This document shows, piece after piece, positions 34,556-43,797 of a stretch of DNA of 64,000 nt (position 1 is its first letter; each line of letters starts with the position of its first letter). The stretch comes from Pseudomonas sp. ZH-FAD (GTDB taxonomy: Bacteria > Pseudomonadota > Gammaproteobacteria > Pseudomonadales > Pseudomonadaceae). The stretch is from positions 248,001-312,000 of the forward strand of contig NZ_PGLR01000001.1 in the NCBI RefSeq assembly GCF_002803095.1, read 5' to 3'. A program made the position numbers and the translations under genes. Under the pieces are notes generated by a model. That model did not search any database and had not been told where the DNA came from. It saw only the letters and a program-made list of their open reading frames with translations.

Positions 34556-35332
34556 TCAGAGGGTTCTGATCGAGGTGCGAATTGCTCGTGCGCACTCGAT
34601 CACTGCGGGGGCCAGGCGCCTTTCCGCTTCTTCCAGCGTCCAGCGACTGGTGGGCGCGACCACATGGACCGCCGCCACCGGCTGGCCCTGACTGCCGAGA
34701 ATCGGCGCGGCGATGGTCATGTCGCCAAGGAACAACTCTTCGTTATTGATCGCATAGCCCTTGCGCCGTGTCGTCTCGATCTGCGCGAGGATTTCTTCGA
34801 GATCGGTGAGGGTCTGCTGGGTATGGCGTTTCAACTCGCTGGCGCTCAATACCCCCTGGGCTTCGTCGTGGCTCAGGGCGCTGAGATAGGCGCGGCCTGA
34901 GCCGGTGCAGTACATGGGGATACGACTACCGATGGGCATGTGGATGGGGATGAACTTCGGCGCTACGAAGCGGGCCACGTAGACCATCTCCAAACCGTCG
35001 GGTTCGGTCAGATTGGTAGTCTCCCCCGTGATTTGCGCCAGTTCGGCGAGAAAGGGGTTGGCAACGTCCACCAGCGTATCGGCAGCCAGGTAGTTGTAGC
35101 CGATCTCCATGACCCGCGGCGTGAGCTGAAAGCGCTTGGTCTGCGGATGCTTGCGCACGTAACCCAGGGCTTCCAGGGTGTGAATCATGCGTTGTGCCGA
35201 GCTCTTGTTGATGCCAGCCGCCTCGGCGACTTCCGCCAGATTCATGGTACGTCGTTGGGCATTGAAGGCGCGCAGCACGGCGAGACCCTTCTCCAGAGAC
35301 TGGTTGAACAGTGAATTCTCGCTCTCGCTCAC
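34556..35332 (-). CDS. IclR-family transcriptional regulator
   Basis: The 258-residue protein has an N-terminal winged helix (LEKGLAVLRAFNAQRRTMNLAEVAEAAGINKSSAQRMIHTL) and a C-terminal effector-binding domain (MPIGSRIPMYCTGSGRAYLS, ETTRRKGYAINNEEL). It is divergent from the ABC transporter/oxidoreductase operon at 35500 and probably controls it and itself; the inducer is unknown. It may bind the tandem repeat at 35365. Confidence 0.9.
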   Translation of the reverse strand: MSESENSLFNQSLEKGLAVLRAFNAQRRTMNLAEVAEAAGINKSSAQRMIHTLEALGYVRKHPQTKRFQLTPRVMEIGYNYLAADTLVDVANPFLAELAQITGETTNLTEPDGLEMVYVARFVAPKFIPIHMPIGSRIPMYCTGSGRAYLSALSHDEAQGVLSASELKRHTQQTLTDLEEILAQIETTRRKGYAINNEELFLGDMTIAAPILGSQGQPVAAVHVVAPTSRWTLEEAERRLAPAVIECARAIRTSIRTL

Positions 35333-35364
35333 AACCTCATCCTTATCTTTTCAGAAATTAAGTA

Positions 35365-35378
35365 TCGATATTCGATAT
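35365..35378. promoter_or_regulatory. Tandem TCGATAT repeat, candidate IclR operator
   Basis: TCGATAT occurs twice head to tail in an AT-rich block (35355-35400) 33 bases from the IclR start codon and 122 bases from the ABC operon start. The location fits a shared operator; the identity of the binder is a guess. Confidence 0.35.
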
Positions 35379-35499
35379 TTATAAATCTCTTTACGATTCT
35401 TGTAAATTGCTTATAGTGAAACCGACGCCTCCTGCCGATAAAGAAGAGGCTATCCATAGCGCAAAAAGACAATAAATAGCGTCCAATGGGAGTACCGCC

Positions 35500-36255
35500 A
35501 TGCGTCTCAATCTTCGTAGCCTCACCTGTGCCTGCGCTCTGTTCGCCGGTCTCGTTTCTTTCACCGCCAGCGCCGAAACCCTCCGTGTCGGGGCCACCGC
35601 CACCGGCGTGCCCTTCACCTTTCTCGACGTCAAGAGCCAGAGTATTCAGGGCATGATGGTCGATGCTGCCGAGGCAGTGGCCAAGGCCGGTGGCTTCGAG
35701 GTGGAGATTCAGCAGACCACGTTCGCCGCCTTGATCCCCTCGCTGACCACGAAGAAGATCGACATCATCTCCGCCGCCATGCTGCGTACGCCTGCTCGGG
35801 AGAAGGTGGTGCAGTATTCCGACCCGGTATTCAGCTATGGCGAAGGCTTGATCGTGCGTGCCGACGACGCTAACGCCTACACCAGCATGGAGGATCTCGC
35901 TGGTGAAGTCGTTGGTGCCCAGGTCGGTACCGTGTTCATCGACGAGTTGAACAAGCGCGGCATCTTCAAGGAGGTACGCAGCTACGACTCCATCTCCGAC
36001 CTGATGCGCGACCTGGTGCTGGGGCGGATCAAAGCCGGCTTCGCCGATCATCCGATCCTTGCCTACCAAATCGCTCAGGGCACTCATGACCAGGTGCGTC
36101 TGGTGCAGAGCTATCAGCCGGTGATCATGGGCGACGTCTGCCTGATCGTGCGCAAGGACGAACCGGCCCTGCTCGAGCAGGTCAACCAGGGTATCGCCGC
36201 GATCAAGGCCGATGGCTCGCTCGAGAAAATCATCGAGAAGTGGCAGCTCGATTAA
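35500..36255 (+). CDS. Amino-acid-type ABC transporter substrate-binding protein
   Basis: This 251-residue periplasmic family 3 binding protein has a signal peptide (LTCACALFAGLVSFTASA), then ETLRVGATATGVPFTFLD, a typical start. PSLTTKKIDIISAAMLRTPAREKVVQYSDP is the family signature, and DLAGEVVGAQVGTVFIDEL lines the second domain. It would bind a polar amino acid, amine or opine. The first gene of a four-gene unit, with GGGAG before the ATG. Confidence 0.88.
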   Translation: MRLNLRSLTCACALFAGLVSFTASAETLRVGATATGVPFTFLDVKSQSIQGMMVDAAEAVAKAGGFEVEIQQTTFAALIPSLTTKKIDIISAAMLRTPAREKVVQYSDPVFSYGEGLIVRADDANAYTSMEDLAGEVVGAQVGTVFIDELNKRGIFKEVRSYDSISDLMRDLVLGRIKAGFADHPILAYQIAQGTHDQVRLVQSYQPVIMGDVCLIVRKDEPALLEQVNQGIAAIKADGSLEKIIEKWQLD

Positions 36256-36315
36256 GCGCCCCTCGGCCCTCCCGTTTCGGCGGGCCGTTCCTCTCCCTTG
36301 TTCGTGAGTAGTCCC

Positions 36316-36972
36316 ATGTTTCTCCAGAACGCTCTGGACTTCCTCCCTATTCTTCTGAAAGGGGCGGTGGTCACCGTGCAGGTCACGGCTGGTTCCTTCC
36401 TGCTCAGTTCCGTCATCGGCCTGGTCTTCGCGCTGATGATGGTCTCCAAGGTGCGCGCGATCGCGTTGTTCGCCATTGGCGTGGTCAACGTCATCCGCGG
36501 CCTGCCGATCATCGTGCAGCTCTTCTACATCTACTTCGTGTTGCCGGATTTCGGCATCCAGCTCACCGCTTTTCAGGCCGGCGTGATTGGCCTCGGTATC
36601 GCCTATTCGGCGTATCAGGCGGAGAACTTCCGTGCCGGTATCCAGGCCATCCACCAGGGTCAGATAGAGGCCGCCGAGTCCCTTGGTATGCGCGGTGCCA
36701 TGGTGATGCGCCGGGTGGTACTGCCGCAGGCCTTCCGCATCGCCCTGCCGCCTTACGGCAATACCCTGGTGATGATGCTCAAGGACTCATCGCTGGTATC
36801 GACCATCACGGTCGCGGAAATGACCCGCGCCGGCCAACTGATCGCCTCTTCGACCTTCGAGAACATGACGGTCTATACCCTGGTCGCGCTGCTCTACCTG
36901 GCGCTGAGCCTGCCGCTGTCCTATGGGCTACGCCGATTGGAAGCGCGTATCGGCAAGAGGAGCAAGGCATGA
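36316..36972 (+). CDS. Amino-acid-type ABC transporter permease
   Basis: This 218-residue HisM/GlnP-type permease has about five helices and the coupling loop EAAESLGMRGAMVMRRVVLPQAF. I used the ATG at 36316; a TTG at 36298 is in frame but lacks support. It is the only permease in the unit, so it presumably works as a homodimer. It overlaps the ATPase gene by 4 bases. Confidence 0.88.
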   Translation: MFLQNALDFLPILLKGAVVTVQVTAGSFLLSSVIGLVFALMMVSKVRAIALFAIGVVNVIRGLPIIVQLFYIYFVLPDFGIQLTAFQAGVIGLGIAYSAYQAENFRAGIQAIHQGQIEAAESLGMRGAMVMRRVVLPQAFRIALPPYGNTLVMMLKDSSLVSTITVAEMTRAGQLIASSTFENMTVYTLVALLYLALSLPLSYGLRRLEARIGKRSKA

Positions 36973-37712
36973 TCGACATCAAGCAATTGCACAAGAGTTT
37001 CGGCGGCCTGGCCGTGCTGGAAGGGGTCGACCTGAGTGTCGAAAGCGGCGAGGTGGTCTGCCTGATCGGCCCGTCGGGCTCGGGCAAATCCACGCTGTTG
37101 CGCTGCATCAATGGGCTGGAGAGTCATGATCGTGGCGAGATACTGGTCAGCGGGCAGCCGGTCGATCGCCAGCATGAGAGCATCCACCAGATCCGCACCC
37201 AGGTGGCCATGGTGTTCCAGCGCTTCAACCTGTTCCCCCATCGCACGGCGGTGGAAAACGTCATGGAGGGGCCGATCTACGTAAAGAAGGAAGCGCCACG
37301 TGAAGCCCGTCAGCAGGCCGAGGCGTTGCTGCAGAAGGTCGGCCTCGCGCATCGCATGAATGCCTATCCGGACGAGCTTTCCGGCGGCCAGCAGCAGCGT
37401 GTGGCCATCGCCCGTGCCCTGGCGATGAAACCCAAGGCCATCCTCTTCGACGAGCCCACCTCGGCCCTCGACCCTGAACTGGTCGGCGAGGTACTGGCGG
37501 TGATGCGCCAACTGGCCGACGAAGGCATGACCATGGTGGTGGTCACTCACGAGATGGGTTTTGCCCGCGACGTAGCGGACAAGGTGTGCTTCCTCCATGG
37601 CGGCCGCATCGTCGAATCCGGTCCGGCCCGTGAGGTGCTGGGTGCCCCCAGCCATCCGCGTACCCAGGAGTTTCTGCGGCGCCTGCTGAACAACCCCGAG
37701 GTCTCGGCATGA
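36969..37712 (+). CDS. Amino-acid-type ABC transporter ATP-binding protein
   Basis: The 247-residue ATPase has Walker [10 protein letters not shown] at about residue 35, signature LSGGQQQR at about 138, Walker [14 protein letters not shown] and switch [14 protein letters not shown], the standard GlnQ/HisP-type set. ATGA overlaps at both ends link it to the permease and the oxidoreductase. Confidence 0.9.
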   Translation: MIDIKQLHKSFGGLAVLEGVDLSVESGEVVCLIGPSGSGKSTLLRCINGLESHDRGEILVSGQPVDRQHESIHQIRTQVAMVFQRFNLFPHRTAVENVMEGPIYVKKEAPREARQQAEALLQKVGLAHRMNAYPDELSGGQQQRVAIARALAMKPKAILFDEPTSALDPELVGEVLAVMRQLADEGMTMVVVTHEMGFARDVADKVCFLHGGRIVESGPAREVLGAPSHPRTQEFLRRLLNNPEVSA

Positions 37713-38998
37713 ACGTGGCCGTCAATCCCGGTTTACCCGCTTCTCTCTGGGCTGCCACGGCGCTGCCTGCCGCCCCCACGCCACCATTGGCCGAGAGCGC
37801 CGAGGCTGACGTGGCCATCGTCGGTGCCGGTTATACCGGGCTGGTCACGGCGTTGCACCTGGCCGAGGCGGGTGTGCGTGTCTGCGTGCTCGATGCCGGC
37901 GAGCCGGGTTGGGGGGCTTCCGGGCGCAATGGTGGGCAGGTCATCCCTGGGCTCAAGTACGATCCAGAACAACTGCTAGCCAGGTTCGGCGAGGTCCGTG
38001 GCGAGGCGATGATAGAGGCTGCCGGCGGCGCTGCCGACGAGGTATTCGCGTTGATCGAGCGACTCGGCATCCAGTGCGATGCCAGTCGCAAGGGCTGGAT
38101 CCAGCCGGCCGTTTCCAGTGTTGCTCTGCGCGGCCTGGAGCAGCGGGCCAGGCAATGGAGCGCTCGCGGCGTGGCAGTCGAGTTGCTGGATAAGCCGGCC
38201 GTGGCGCGGCGCATCGGCAGTACCGATTATCTCGGCGCCTGGGTCGATCCGCGCGCCGGAAGCCTGCAACCCTTGAGTTATGTGCGTGGTCTGGCTGCTG
38301 CCGCGCTTCGCGCCGGTGCTGCCATCCACGGGCACAGTCGGGTTACTGCGCTTGCCCGCCAGGGGCAACGCTGGACGCTGACGACCGCACAGGGCGCCAC
38401 CGTGCGCGCCGAGTGCGTGCTGCTGGCGAGCAATGGCTACACGGATGATCTTTGGCCAGGGTTGCGGCAGACGCTGATTGCGGCCAACAGCTTCATCATC
38501 GCGACCCAGCCACTGCCTGCACACCTGCGCCAGAGTGTATTGCCCGGTGGCGAAGTGTGTTCAGATGCGCGCCGACTGTTGCTGTACTTCAAGCAGGATG
38601 CTCAGGGGCGTTTGCTGCTGGGCGGTCGTGGCCCCTTCCCCGAGCCGCGTCAGGCGAGCGACTGGGCGCATCTGCAGCGCTCGCTGACCGGGTTGTTTCC
38701 GCAGCTCGCCGGTGTGCCCATCGAGTATCGCTGGAGTGGGCGTGTGGCCTTGACCCAGGACTTCCTGCCTCATGTTCATGAGCCGGCGCCAGGCTTGTCG
38801 ATGTTGTTGGGCTACAACGGGCGTGGTGTCGCCCTGGCCACCAGCCTTGGGCGTCATATGGCGAGGCGCCTGGCTGGGCAGGCCGAGGACTTCCCCTTTC
38901 CCGTCACGCCTGTCAGGCGCATTCCCTTGCATGGCCTGCAGCGCCTCTATCTGGGCGCCGGAATCGCCTGGTATCGACTGCTGGACGCGCTGCTGTAA
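37709..38998 (+). CDS. FAD-dependent amine/amino-acid oxidoreductase (DAO family, PuuB/OrdL-like)
   Basis: The 429-residue protein has an ADP-binding fold at residues 34-60 (VAIVGAGYTGLVTALHLAEAGV) and the family motif GASGRNGGQV at about 72. PNxx-type substrate residues cannot be assigned. The C-terminal RWSGRVALTQDFLPHV and LLGYNGRGVALATSLG are typical of gamma-glutamylputrescine oxidase-like enzymes. Translational coupling to the transporter suggests it oxidises the imported compound. No gamma-glutamylation gene (puuA) is nearby, so polyamine use is uncertain. Confidence 0.85.
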   Translation: MNVAVNPGLPASLWAATALPAAPTPPLAESAEADVAIVGAGYTGLVTALHLAEAGVRVCVLDAGEPGWGASGRNGGQVIPGLKYDPEQLLARFGEVRGEAMIEAAGGAADEVFALIERLGIQCDASRKGWIQPAVSSVALRGLEQRARQWSARGVAVELLDKPAVARRIGSTDYLGAWVDPRAGSLQPLSYVRGLAAAALRAGAAIHGHSRVTALARQGQRWTLTTAQGATVRAECVLLASNGYTDDLWPGLRQTLIAANSFIIATQPLPAHLRQSVLPGGEVCSDARRLLLYFKQDAQGRLLLGGRGPFPEPRQASDWAHLQRSLTGLFPQLAGVPIEYRWSGRVALTQDFLPHVHEPAPGLSMLLGYNGRGVALATSLGRHMARRLAGQAEDFPFPVTPVRRIPLHGLQRLYLGAGIAWYRLLDALL

Positions 38999-39106
38999 GT
39001 TAGCCCCGGTGGCACGATGGTCACCGGAGCTTCACTGCCTTGCCGTCAAAGCGTCATCTACCCGGAGCAAGCTGAGACCTCCAGTCCTCGTTCCGGGAGA
39101 ACCGAG

Positions 39107-39319
39107 ATGCCTCGTATCTTCGATGACGCGCAACTGCACGACCAACCTGACGCCAAGACCCGGCGCAAACTGCAAGACCAGCGCCGCATGGCCTATCGCC
39201 GGGCCATCGAGCACTATGCCGAGCAGTGCCAGCTGCAACGCGAGCTTGCCGATTTCCCCGAGCTGGTTTCCGCCAGCTACCTCCAGCACGGCGAACCTGA
39301 TTCGCGCCGCGCCGCCTGA
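39107..39319 (+). CDS. Small conserved protein of unknown function
   Basis: The 70-residue, charged, soluble protein (MPRIFDDAQLHDQPDAKTRR, then RRMAYRRAIEHYAEQCQL) is predicted to be all helical. The ATG at 39107 has GGGAGA upstream. The tidy charged composition and good ribosome site argue for a real gene. I recall similar small hypothetical proteins in Pseudomonas but know no function. Confidence 0.6.
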   Translation: MPRIFDDAQLHDQPDAKTRRKLQDQRRMAYRRAIEHYAEQCQLQRELADFPELVSASYLQHGEPDSRRAA

Positions 39320-39329
39320 CTTTCTTGTT

Positions 39330-39349
39330 GCCCTGCCTGCGGGCAGGGC
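39330..39349. terminator. Hairpin after the small gene
   Basis: An 8-bp stem GCCCTGCC/GGCAGGGC with a 4-base loop lies 11 bases after the stop at 39319. There is no clear T-run. It probably separates this gene from the iorA-type promoter in the next 180 bases. Confidence 0.45.
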
Positions 39350-39529
39350 AGTGAGCTTGCCCGATTCTACGAACTTATTGCCCGGTTCTGCTGATCTCTG
39401 TGGTCGGCAGCGACAGCAGGTTTTGCGCCCACTACAGTGATTATCTGGCCCCCTGTGTGCGGGGCTGACCGTGACCACCGGCAGTCATGCCGGAACCATC
39501 AGACACCATCAGAACAAGGTGGGCAGACC

Positions 39530-39988
39530 ATGATTACCCTGAATCTCAATGGCAAGGACCATGAGCTGGACGTGGCCGACGATATGCCGCTGCTCTGGGC
39601 ATTGCGCGACGTCGCCAATCTCACCGGCACCAAGTACGGCTGTGGCATGGCCCTGTGCGGCGCCTGCACGGTGAACGTCGAAGGCCAGCCGACTCGCTCC
39701 TGCGTCACACCGGTATCGGCGGTGGTCGGCAAGCGCATCAGCACCATCGAGGCGGTTGGCGAAGACACCGTGGGCAAGGTGGTTCAGGACGCCTGGCGGC
39801 AACTGGACGTGGTCCAGTGCGGCTACTGCCAGTCCGGACAGATCATGGCGGCGACGGCGCTGCTGAGCAGCAACAAGGCGCCGAGCGATGCCGATATCGA
39901 CGCGGCCATGAGCAGCAACATCTGCCGCTGCGCCACCTATGTGCGGATTCGCGCCGCCATTCACGAAGCTGCCGGCAAACTGGCCTGA
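39530..39988 (+). CDS. iorA: Molybdenum hydroxylase small [2Fe-2S] subunit, isoquinoline 1-oxidoreductase alpha-like
   Basis: The 152-residue iron-sulfur subunit has a plant-ferredoxin-type cluster (KYGCGMALCGACTV and a later Cys in TRSCVTP) and the second cluster with QCGYCQSGQ and NICRCATY. It passes electrons from the molybdenum site of the large subunit to an external acceptor. AAGGTGGG precedes the ATG at 39530. It forms a two-gene unit with the large subunit. The substrate could be an N-heterocycle or an aldehyde. Confidence 0.85.
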   Translation: MITLNLNGKDHELDVADDMPLLWALRDVANLTGTKYGCGMALCGACTVNVEGQPTRSCVTPVSAVVGKRISTIEAVGEDTVGKVVQDAWRQLDVVQCGYCQSGQIMAATALLSSNKAPSDADIDAAMSSNICRCATYVRIRAAIHEAAGKLA

Positions 39989-40002
39989 GGAGGCGCATAG
40001 AC

Positions 40003-42240
40003 ATGGGCAAGATCGAAACCCCTGATAGCGCCACTCGCGGCATTCTCAATGTCAGCCGTCGCACCCTGCTCAAGGGCGCAGGTGGCCTGGCGCTGGGCAT
40101 CTTCTTCGCGCCGCTGATGCGCGGTATGGATGCGCTGGCGGCAGGTGGCCCGCTGGAGCCGAACGCCTTCGTGCGCATCGACCTCGACGGTACGGTGACT
40201 GTGCTGGCCAAGCATCTGGAAATGGGTCAGGGCAGCTACACCGGTCTGGCCACCCTGCTCGCCGAAGAGCTGGATGCCGACTGGAACCAGGTGCGCGTCG
40301 AAGGCGCGCCGGCCGACGCCAAGCGCTACAACAATCTCGCCTTCGGCCCCATGCAGGGCACGGGCGGCAGCACCGCCATGGCCAACTCCTGGGAGCAGAT
40401 GCGCAACGCCGGCGCCACCGCCAAGGCCATGCTGGTGGCTGCGGCCGCGCAGCGCTGGAGCGTACCGGCCAGCGAGATCAGCGTCAGCCAGGGCGTGGTC
40501 AGTCACGCCGGCTCCGGCCGTAGCGCCGGCTTTGGTGAGCTGGTCGAGGCGGCGGCGTCACTGCCGGTGCCGGAGCAGGTGCAACTCAAGGACCCCAAGG
40601 ACTTCAAGCTGATCGGCAAGCTCGAGCTGCGCCGCAAGGACAGCACCGACAAGACTGACGGCAGCGCCATCTTCACCCAGGACTTCAAGCTGCCCGGCAT
40701 GCTGGTGGCCATGGTTGCCTATCCGCCACGCTTCGGCGGCGTGCCACGCTCGGTCGACAGCAGCAAGGCCAAGGCCGTGCGTGACGTGGTCGAGGTGGTG
40801 GAGTTTCGCGATCTGCCACATGGTCGTTCGGGCGTCGCCGTGTTGGCGAAGAACACCTGGGCGGCGCGCCAGGGGCGTGATGCGCTGGTGATCGAGTGGG
40901 ACGAGAGCCAGGCCTTCACCCTGGGCAGCGAGGAAATTTTCGCGCAATACCGCGACGATGCGGGCAAGCCAGGCCTGCCGGCAGCGAGCAAGGGCGACGC
41001 CGATGCGGCGTTGGCCCAGGCGGCAAAAACCGTCGAGGCGGACTACGCGTTTCCTTATCTGGCCCACGCGGCGATGGAGCCGATGAACTGCCTGGTGAAA
41101 CTCTCCAGCGACCGCTGCGAAATCTGGAACGGCGAGCAGTTTCAGACCGTCGACCAAGCCATCATCAGTAGCTACCTGGGCATGACGCCCGAGCAGGTTT
41201 CGCTGACCCAGCTGTATGCCGGCGGCAGCTTTGGTCGTCGCGCCGGTTCGGTGTCGGACTACCTGCTGGAGGCGGTGGCGATCACCAAGGCTGCGCGTGA
41301 CAAGGGCGTGGATGCGCCGGTGAAGATGGTCTGGACGCGCGAGGACGATACCCGTGGCGGTTATTTCCGGCCGCTGTACCTGCACCGCGTGCGCATCGGC
41401 CTGGATGAGGCCGGCAAGCTGCAGGCCTGGCACAACCGTATCGTCGGTCAGTCGATCATTGCCGGTACCTCGATGGAGCCGTTCCTGGTCAAGGACGGGA
41501 TCGACCACACCTCGGTGGAGGGGATTTCCAACCTGTCCTATGCGGTGCCCAACCTGCAGGTGGAGCTGAGCACGCCGACCAATATCAAGGTACCGGTGCT
41601 GTGGTGGCGTTCGGTCGGTCATACCCACACCGGCTACGTCGCCGAAACCATGATCGACGAGGCCGCCGTCGCTGCAGGGCAGGACCCTTACGCCTTCCGT
41701 CATGCGTTGCTGGACAGTCATCCGCGTCACCGCGGTGCGCTGGAGCTGGCCGCCAAGCAGGCCGGCTGGGACAAGCCACTGGCGGCGGGTGCCGAGGGCG
41801 AGAAGCGCGGCCGTGGCATTGCCGTGCACGAGTCGTTCGGCTCGTTCGTGGCGCAGGTCGCCGAAGTCACGGTGAAGGCCGACGGCAGCTACCGTCTGGA
41901 TCGCGTGGTGTGCGCGGTGGACTGCGGCATCGCCATCAACCCGGATGTGATCAAGGCGCAGATGGAAGGGGGCATCGGCTTCGCCCTGGCGGCTGCCCGG
42001 CACAGTGCGATCACCCTGAAGGAAGGGCGGGTCGAGCAATCGAACTTCCACGACTTCCAGGTGCTGCGCATGAACGAGATGCCCAAGGTGGAGGTGCATA
42101 TAGTGCCGTCGGCGGCGAATCCGACCGGCGTCGGTGAGCCGGGCGTGCCGCCGCTGGCGCCGGCGTTGGCCAATGCGCTATTCGCCGCCACCGGTGTGCG
42201 CCTGCGCAAGTTGCCGTTCCCGGCGCAGATCAAGGCCTGA
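40003..42240 (+). CDS. iorB: Molybdenum hydroxylase large subunit, isoquinoline 1-oxidoreductase beta-like
   Basis: The 745-residue catalytic subunit binds the molybdopterin cytosine dinucleotide cofactor. The N-terminus carries a twin-arginine motif ([20 protein letters not shown]), so it may be exported or membrane-associated. Cofactor and active-site regions include [39 protein letters not shown] and [19 protein letters not shown], where the last Glu is the family catalytic base. GAGGAG lies before the ATG at 40003, 14 bases after iorA. The usual partners (cytochrome c, XdhC) are partly present: xdhC is nearby on the other strand. Confidence 0.87.
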   Translation: MGKIETPDSATRGILNVSRRTLLKGAGGLALGIFFAPLMRGMDALAAGGPLEPNAFVRIDLDGTVTVLAKHLEMGQGSYTGLATLLAEELDADWNQVRVEGAPADAKRYNNLAFGPMQGTGGSTAMANSWEQMRNAGATAKAMLVAAAAQRWSVPASEISVSQGVVSHAGSGRSAGFGELVEAAASLPVPEQVQLKDPKDFKLIGKLELRRKDSTDKTDGSAIFTQDFKLPGMLVAMVAYPPRFGGVPRSVDSSKAKAVRDVVEVVEFRDLPHGRSGVAVLAKNTWAARQGRDALVIEWDESQAFTLGSEEIFAQYRDDAGKPGLPAASKGDADAALAQAAKTVEADYAFPYLAHAAMEPMNCLVKLSSDRCEIWNGEQFQTVDQAIISSYLGMTPEQVSLTQLYAGGSFGRRAGSVSDYLLEAVAITKAARDKGVDAPVKMVWTREDDTRGGYFRPLYLHRVRIGLDEAGKLQAWHNRIVGQSIIAGTSMEPFLVKDGIDHTSVEGISNLSYAVPNLQVELSTPTNIKVPVLWWRSVGHTHTGYVAETMIDEAAVAAGQDPYAFRHALLDSHPRHRGALELAAKQAGWDKPLAAGAEGEKRGRGIAVHESFGSFVAQVAEVTVKADGSYRLDRVVCAVDCGIAINPDVIKAQMEGGIGFALAAARHSAITLKEGRVEQSNFHDFQVLRMNEMPKVEVHIVPSAANPTGVGEPGVPPLAPALANALFAATGVRLRKLPFPAQIKA

Positions 42241-42253
42241 CGTCCGATACTGG

Positions 42254-42292
42254 AAACACGAACGCCCGGGATTACCCCGGGCGTTCGTGTTT
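42254..42292. terminator. Strong bidirectional terminator after iorB
   Basis: A perfect 17-bp stem (42254-42270 with 42276-42292) closes a 5-base loop, with T residues at its 3' end on both strands (AAACACG/CGTGTTT). It lies 13 bases after the iorB stop. Confidence 0.9.
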
Positions 42293-42379
42293 ATGGGGGC
42301 TGGGGGCGTTCGCGGCCAGAGCCCCTGCCACAGAATTGCGCCAGGGGTAGATCTGAGGCCACTCGCGGTATCGCTCTGT

Positions 42380-42432
42380 GTAGGAGCCGCTTTAGCGGCG
42401 AGCCAGGTGATCGCGGCTGAAGCCGCTCCTAC
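42380..42432. repeat. REP-like inverted repeat (GTAGGAGCCGCTTTAGCGGC family)
   Basis: Arms GTAGGAGCCGCTTTAGCGGC and GCGGCTGAAGCCGCTCCTAC lie in the 300-base gap between iorB and xdhC. Apart from this, the terminator and the next repeat, I see nothing else in that gap. Confidence 0.75.
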
Positions 42433-42453
42433 GGAGGTGGCGGGCAAGTAGCC

Positions 42454-42503
42454 GTAGGGTGGGCTTTAGCCCACCAGCCGTGGTGGGCTGAAGCCCACCC
42501 TAC
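42454..42503. repeat. REP-like inverted repeat (GTAGGGTGGGCTTTAGCCCA family)
   Basis: Arms GTAGGGTGGGCTTTAGCCCA and TGGGCTGAAGCCCACCCTAC form a nearly perfect cruciform. A half copy recurs at 58057. A fragment of the GATGCAATCCGGGG family follows at about 42522. Confidence 0.75.
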
Positions 42504-42538
42504 GAGTCTGTGGCCTCGGCCTCGATGCAATCCGGGGA

Positions 42539-43726
42539 TCAGGACGCACTCAGCCTGGACGCCGGCTCGATATCGCTGCAGTCCAGCGGCGTTGGCGTGT
42601 GGATCGCCGCCTGGCGATGCTTGAGCATACCGCCTGCACGGAGGTTAATGGCGGCGGTCATCTCGGCGAGGATCGCCGTGGCCACGCTTTCCGGCGTGTC
42701 GCCGCCGATGTCCAGGCCGATGGGGTAGTGCAGGCGCTCCAGCGCCGGCAAGTGCGGGCTGTGTTGGCGGATCTCGTCCAGCAGGCGTTCGGTGCGGTCG
42801 CGCGGCCCCAATTGGCCGATATAGGCCGGCGAGCCCTGCAGCACGCTGCCCAGCCAATGGCGATCCTGGCTGTAGCTGTGGCTCATGATCGCCACCATGG
42901 CGCCGTCAGTGAGCCTGTGCAGCTCGTAAGGTGGGCGTGCATCGACCTGCAGCACCGTATCTGCGTCGGGAAAGCGCTCGGCGCGGGCGAAATGGGCGCG
43001 GCCATCGACCACGGTGACGTGCCAGTCCAACAGTTTGGCCATATGCGTCAGCGGCTGTGCATCATGCCCGGCGCCGAAGATCACCAGGCGCCGCTGCGGC
43101 GCCAGGTATTCGCAGAACACCTCGATATCGCCACGCGCATCACGGTAGCTGCGCAGTGAGGAGCGGCCATCGGTCAGGGTTCGTTGCAGATCGGCGCGAA
43201 CCTCGGCGTCGAGTGCGGGATCGAGCAGGCGGCCGTTGTCGCTGAGCGATGGATGCAGGCACAGGCGATCGCCGACACGCACGCGGGCGTTGCGATAGCT
43301 GCCGATCACCGTGGCGACCGCCCCGGCCTGGCCGCTTTCGCGTACCTGGCGCAGCAACTCGAGCACGGCCAGCGGCTTTTCCGCGCTGTGGCGCTCGAGC
43401 AGCACGTGCACGGTGCCGTTGCAGCCGAGGCCGAAGGTCAGTGCGGCGTCCTGATCGTCATCGTCGTCCTGGGTGGCGGTGCTGTAGCGGCGGATCACGG
43501 CTTCACCACTATCGGTCAGCCACCAGGCCTTCTTCGCCACTTCGGACTCCAGGCAGCCACCACTGATGGTGCCCACGGTGCCGCCGTAGAGCGGGATCAG
43601 CATGCGCGCGCCGGGGCGGCGGTAGGCCGAGCCTTCGACCTTGACCACGGTGGCGAGCACGGCCTGGCCGTTGTCGCGCTCCAGAGCGCGAAGGGCGCCG
43701 AGCAGGGCGCTGATTCCCGACAGCAT
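42539..43726 (-). CDS. XdhC/CoxI-family molybdenum cofactor maturation protein
   Basis: The 395-residue protein has an N-terminal XdhC domain (VEGSAYRRPGARMLI, GTISGGCLESEVAKKAW with the family Cys) and a C-terminal Rossmann region (LVIFGAGHDAQPLTHMAKLL). The family binds and sulfurates molybdenum cofactor and loads it into xanthine-dehydrogenase-like enzymes, so it probably serves the IorAB enzyme across the terminator. It is monocistronic on the minus strand. Confidence 0.88.
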   Translation of the reverse strand: MLSGISALLGALRALERDNGQAVLATVVKVEGSAYRRPGARMLIPLYGGTVGTISGGCLESEVAKKAWWLTDSGEAVIRRYSTATQDDDDDQDAALTFGLGCNGTVHVLLERHSAEKPLAVLELLRQVRESGQAGAVATVIGSYRNARVRVGDRLCLHPSLSDNGRLLDPALDAEVRADLQRTLTDGRSSLRSYRDARGDIEVFCEYLAPQRRLVIFGAGHDAQPLTHMAKLLDWHVTVVDGRAHFARAERFPDADTVLQVDARPPYELHRLTDGAMVAIMSHSYSQDRHWLGSVLQGSPAYIGQLGPRDRTERLLDEIRQHSPHLPALERLHYPIGLDIGGDTPESVATAILAEMTAAINLRAGGMLKHRQAAIHTPTPLDCSDIEPASRLSAS

Positions 43727-43797
43727 AGGTTTCTCCCAGGCAGGTTTTGGTGGAGCGATCCCAGGATGTCAATGTCCCGTATCTCAGTTAAGAAGGG

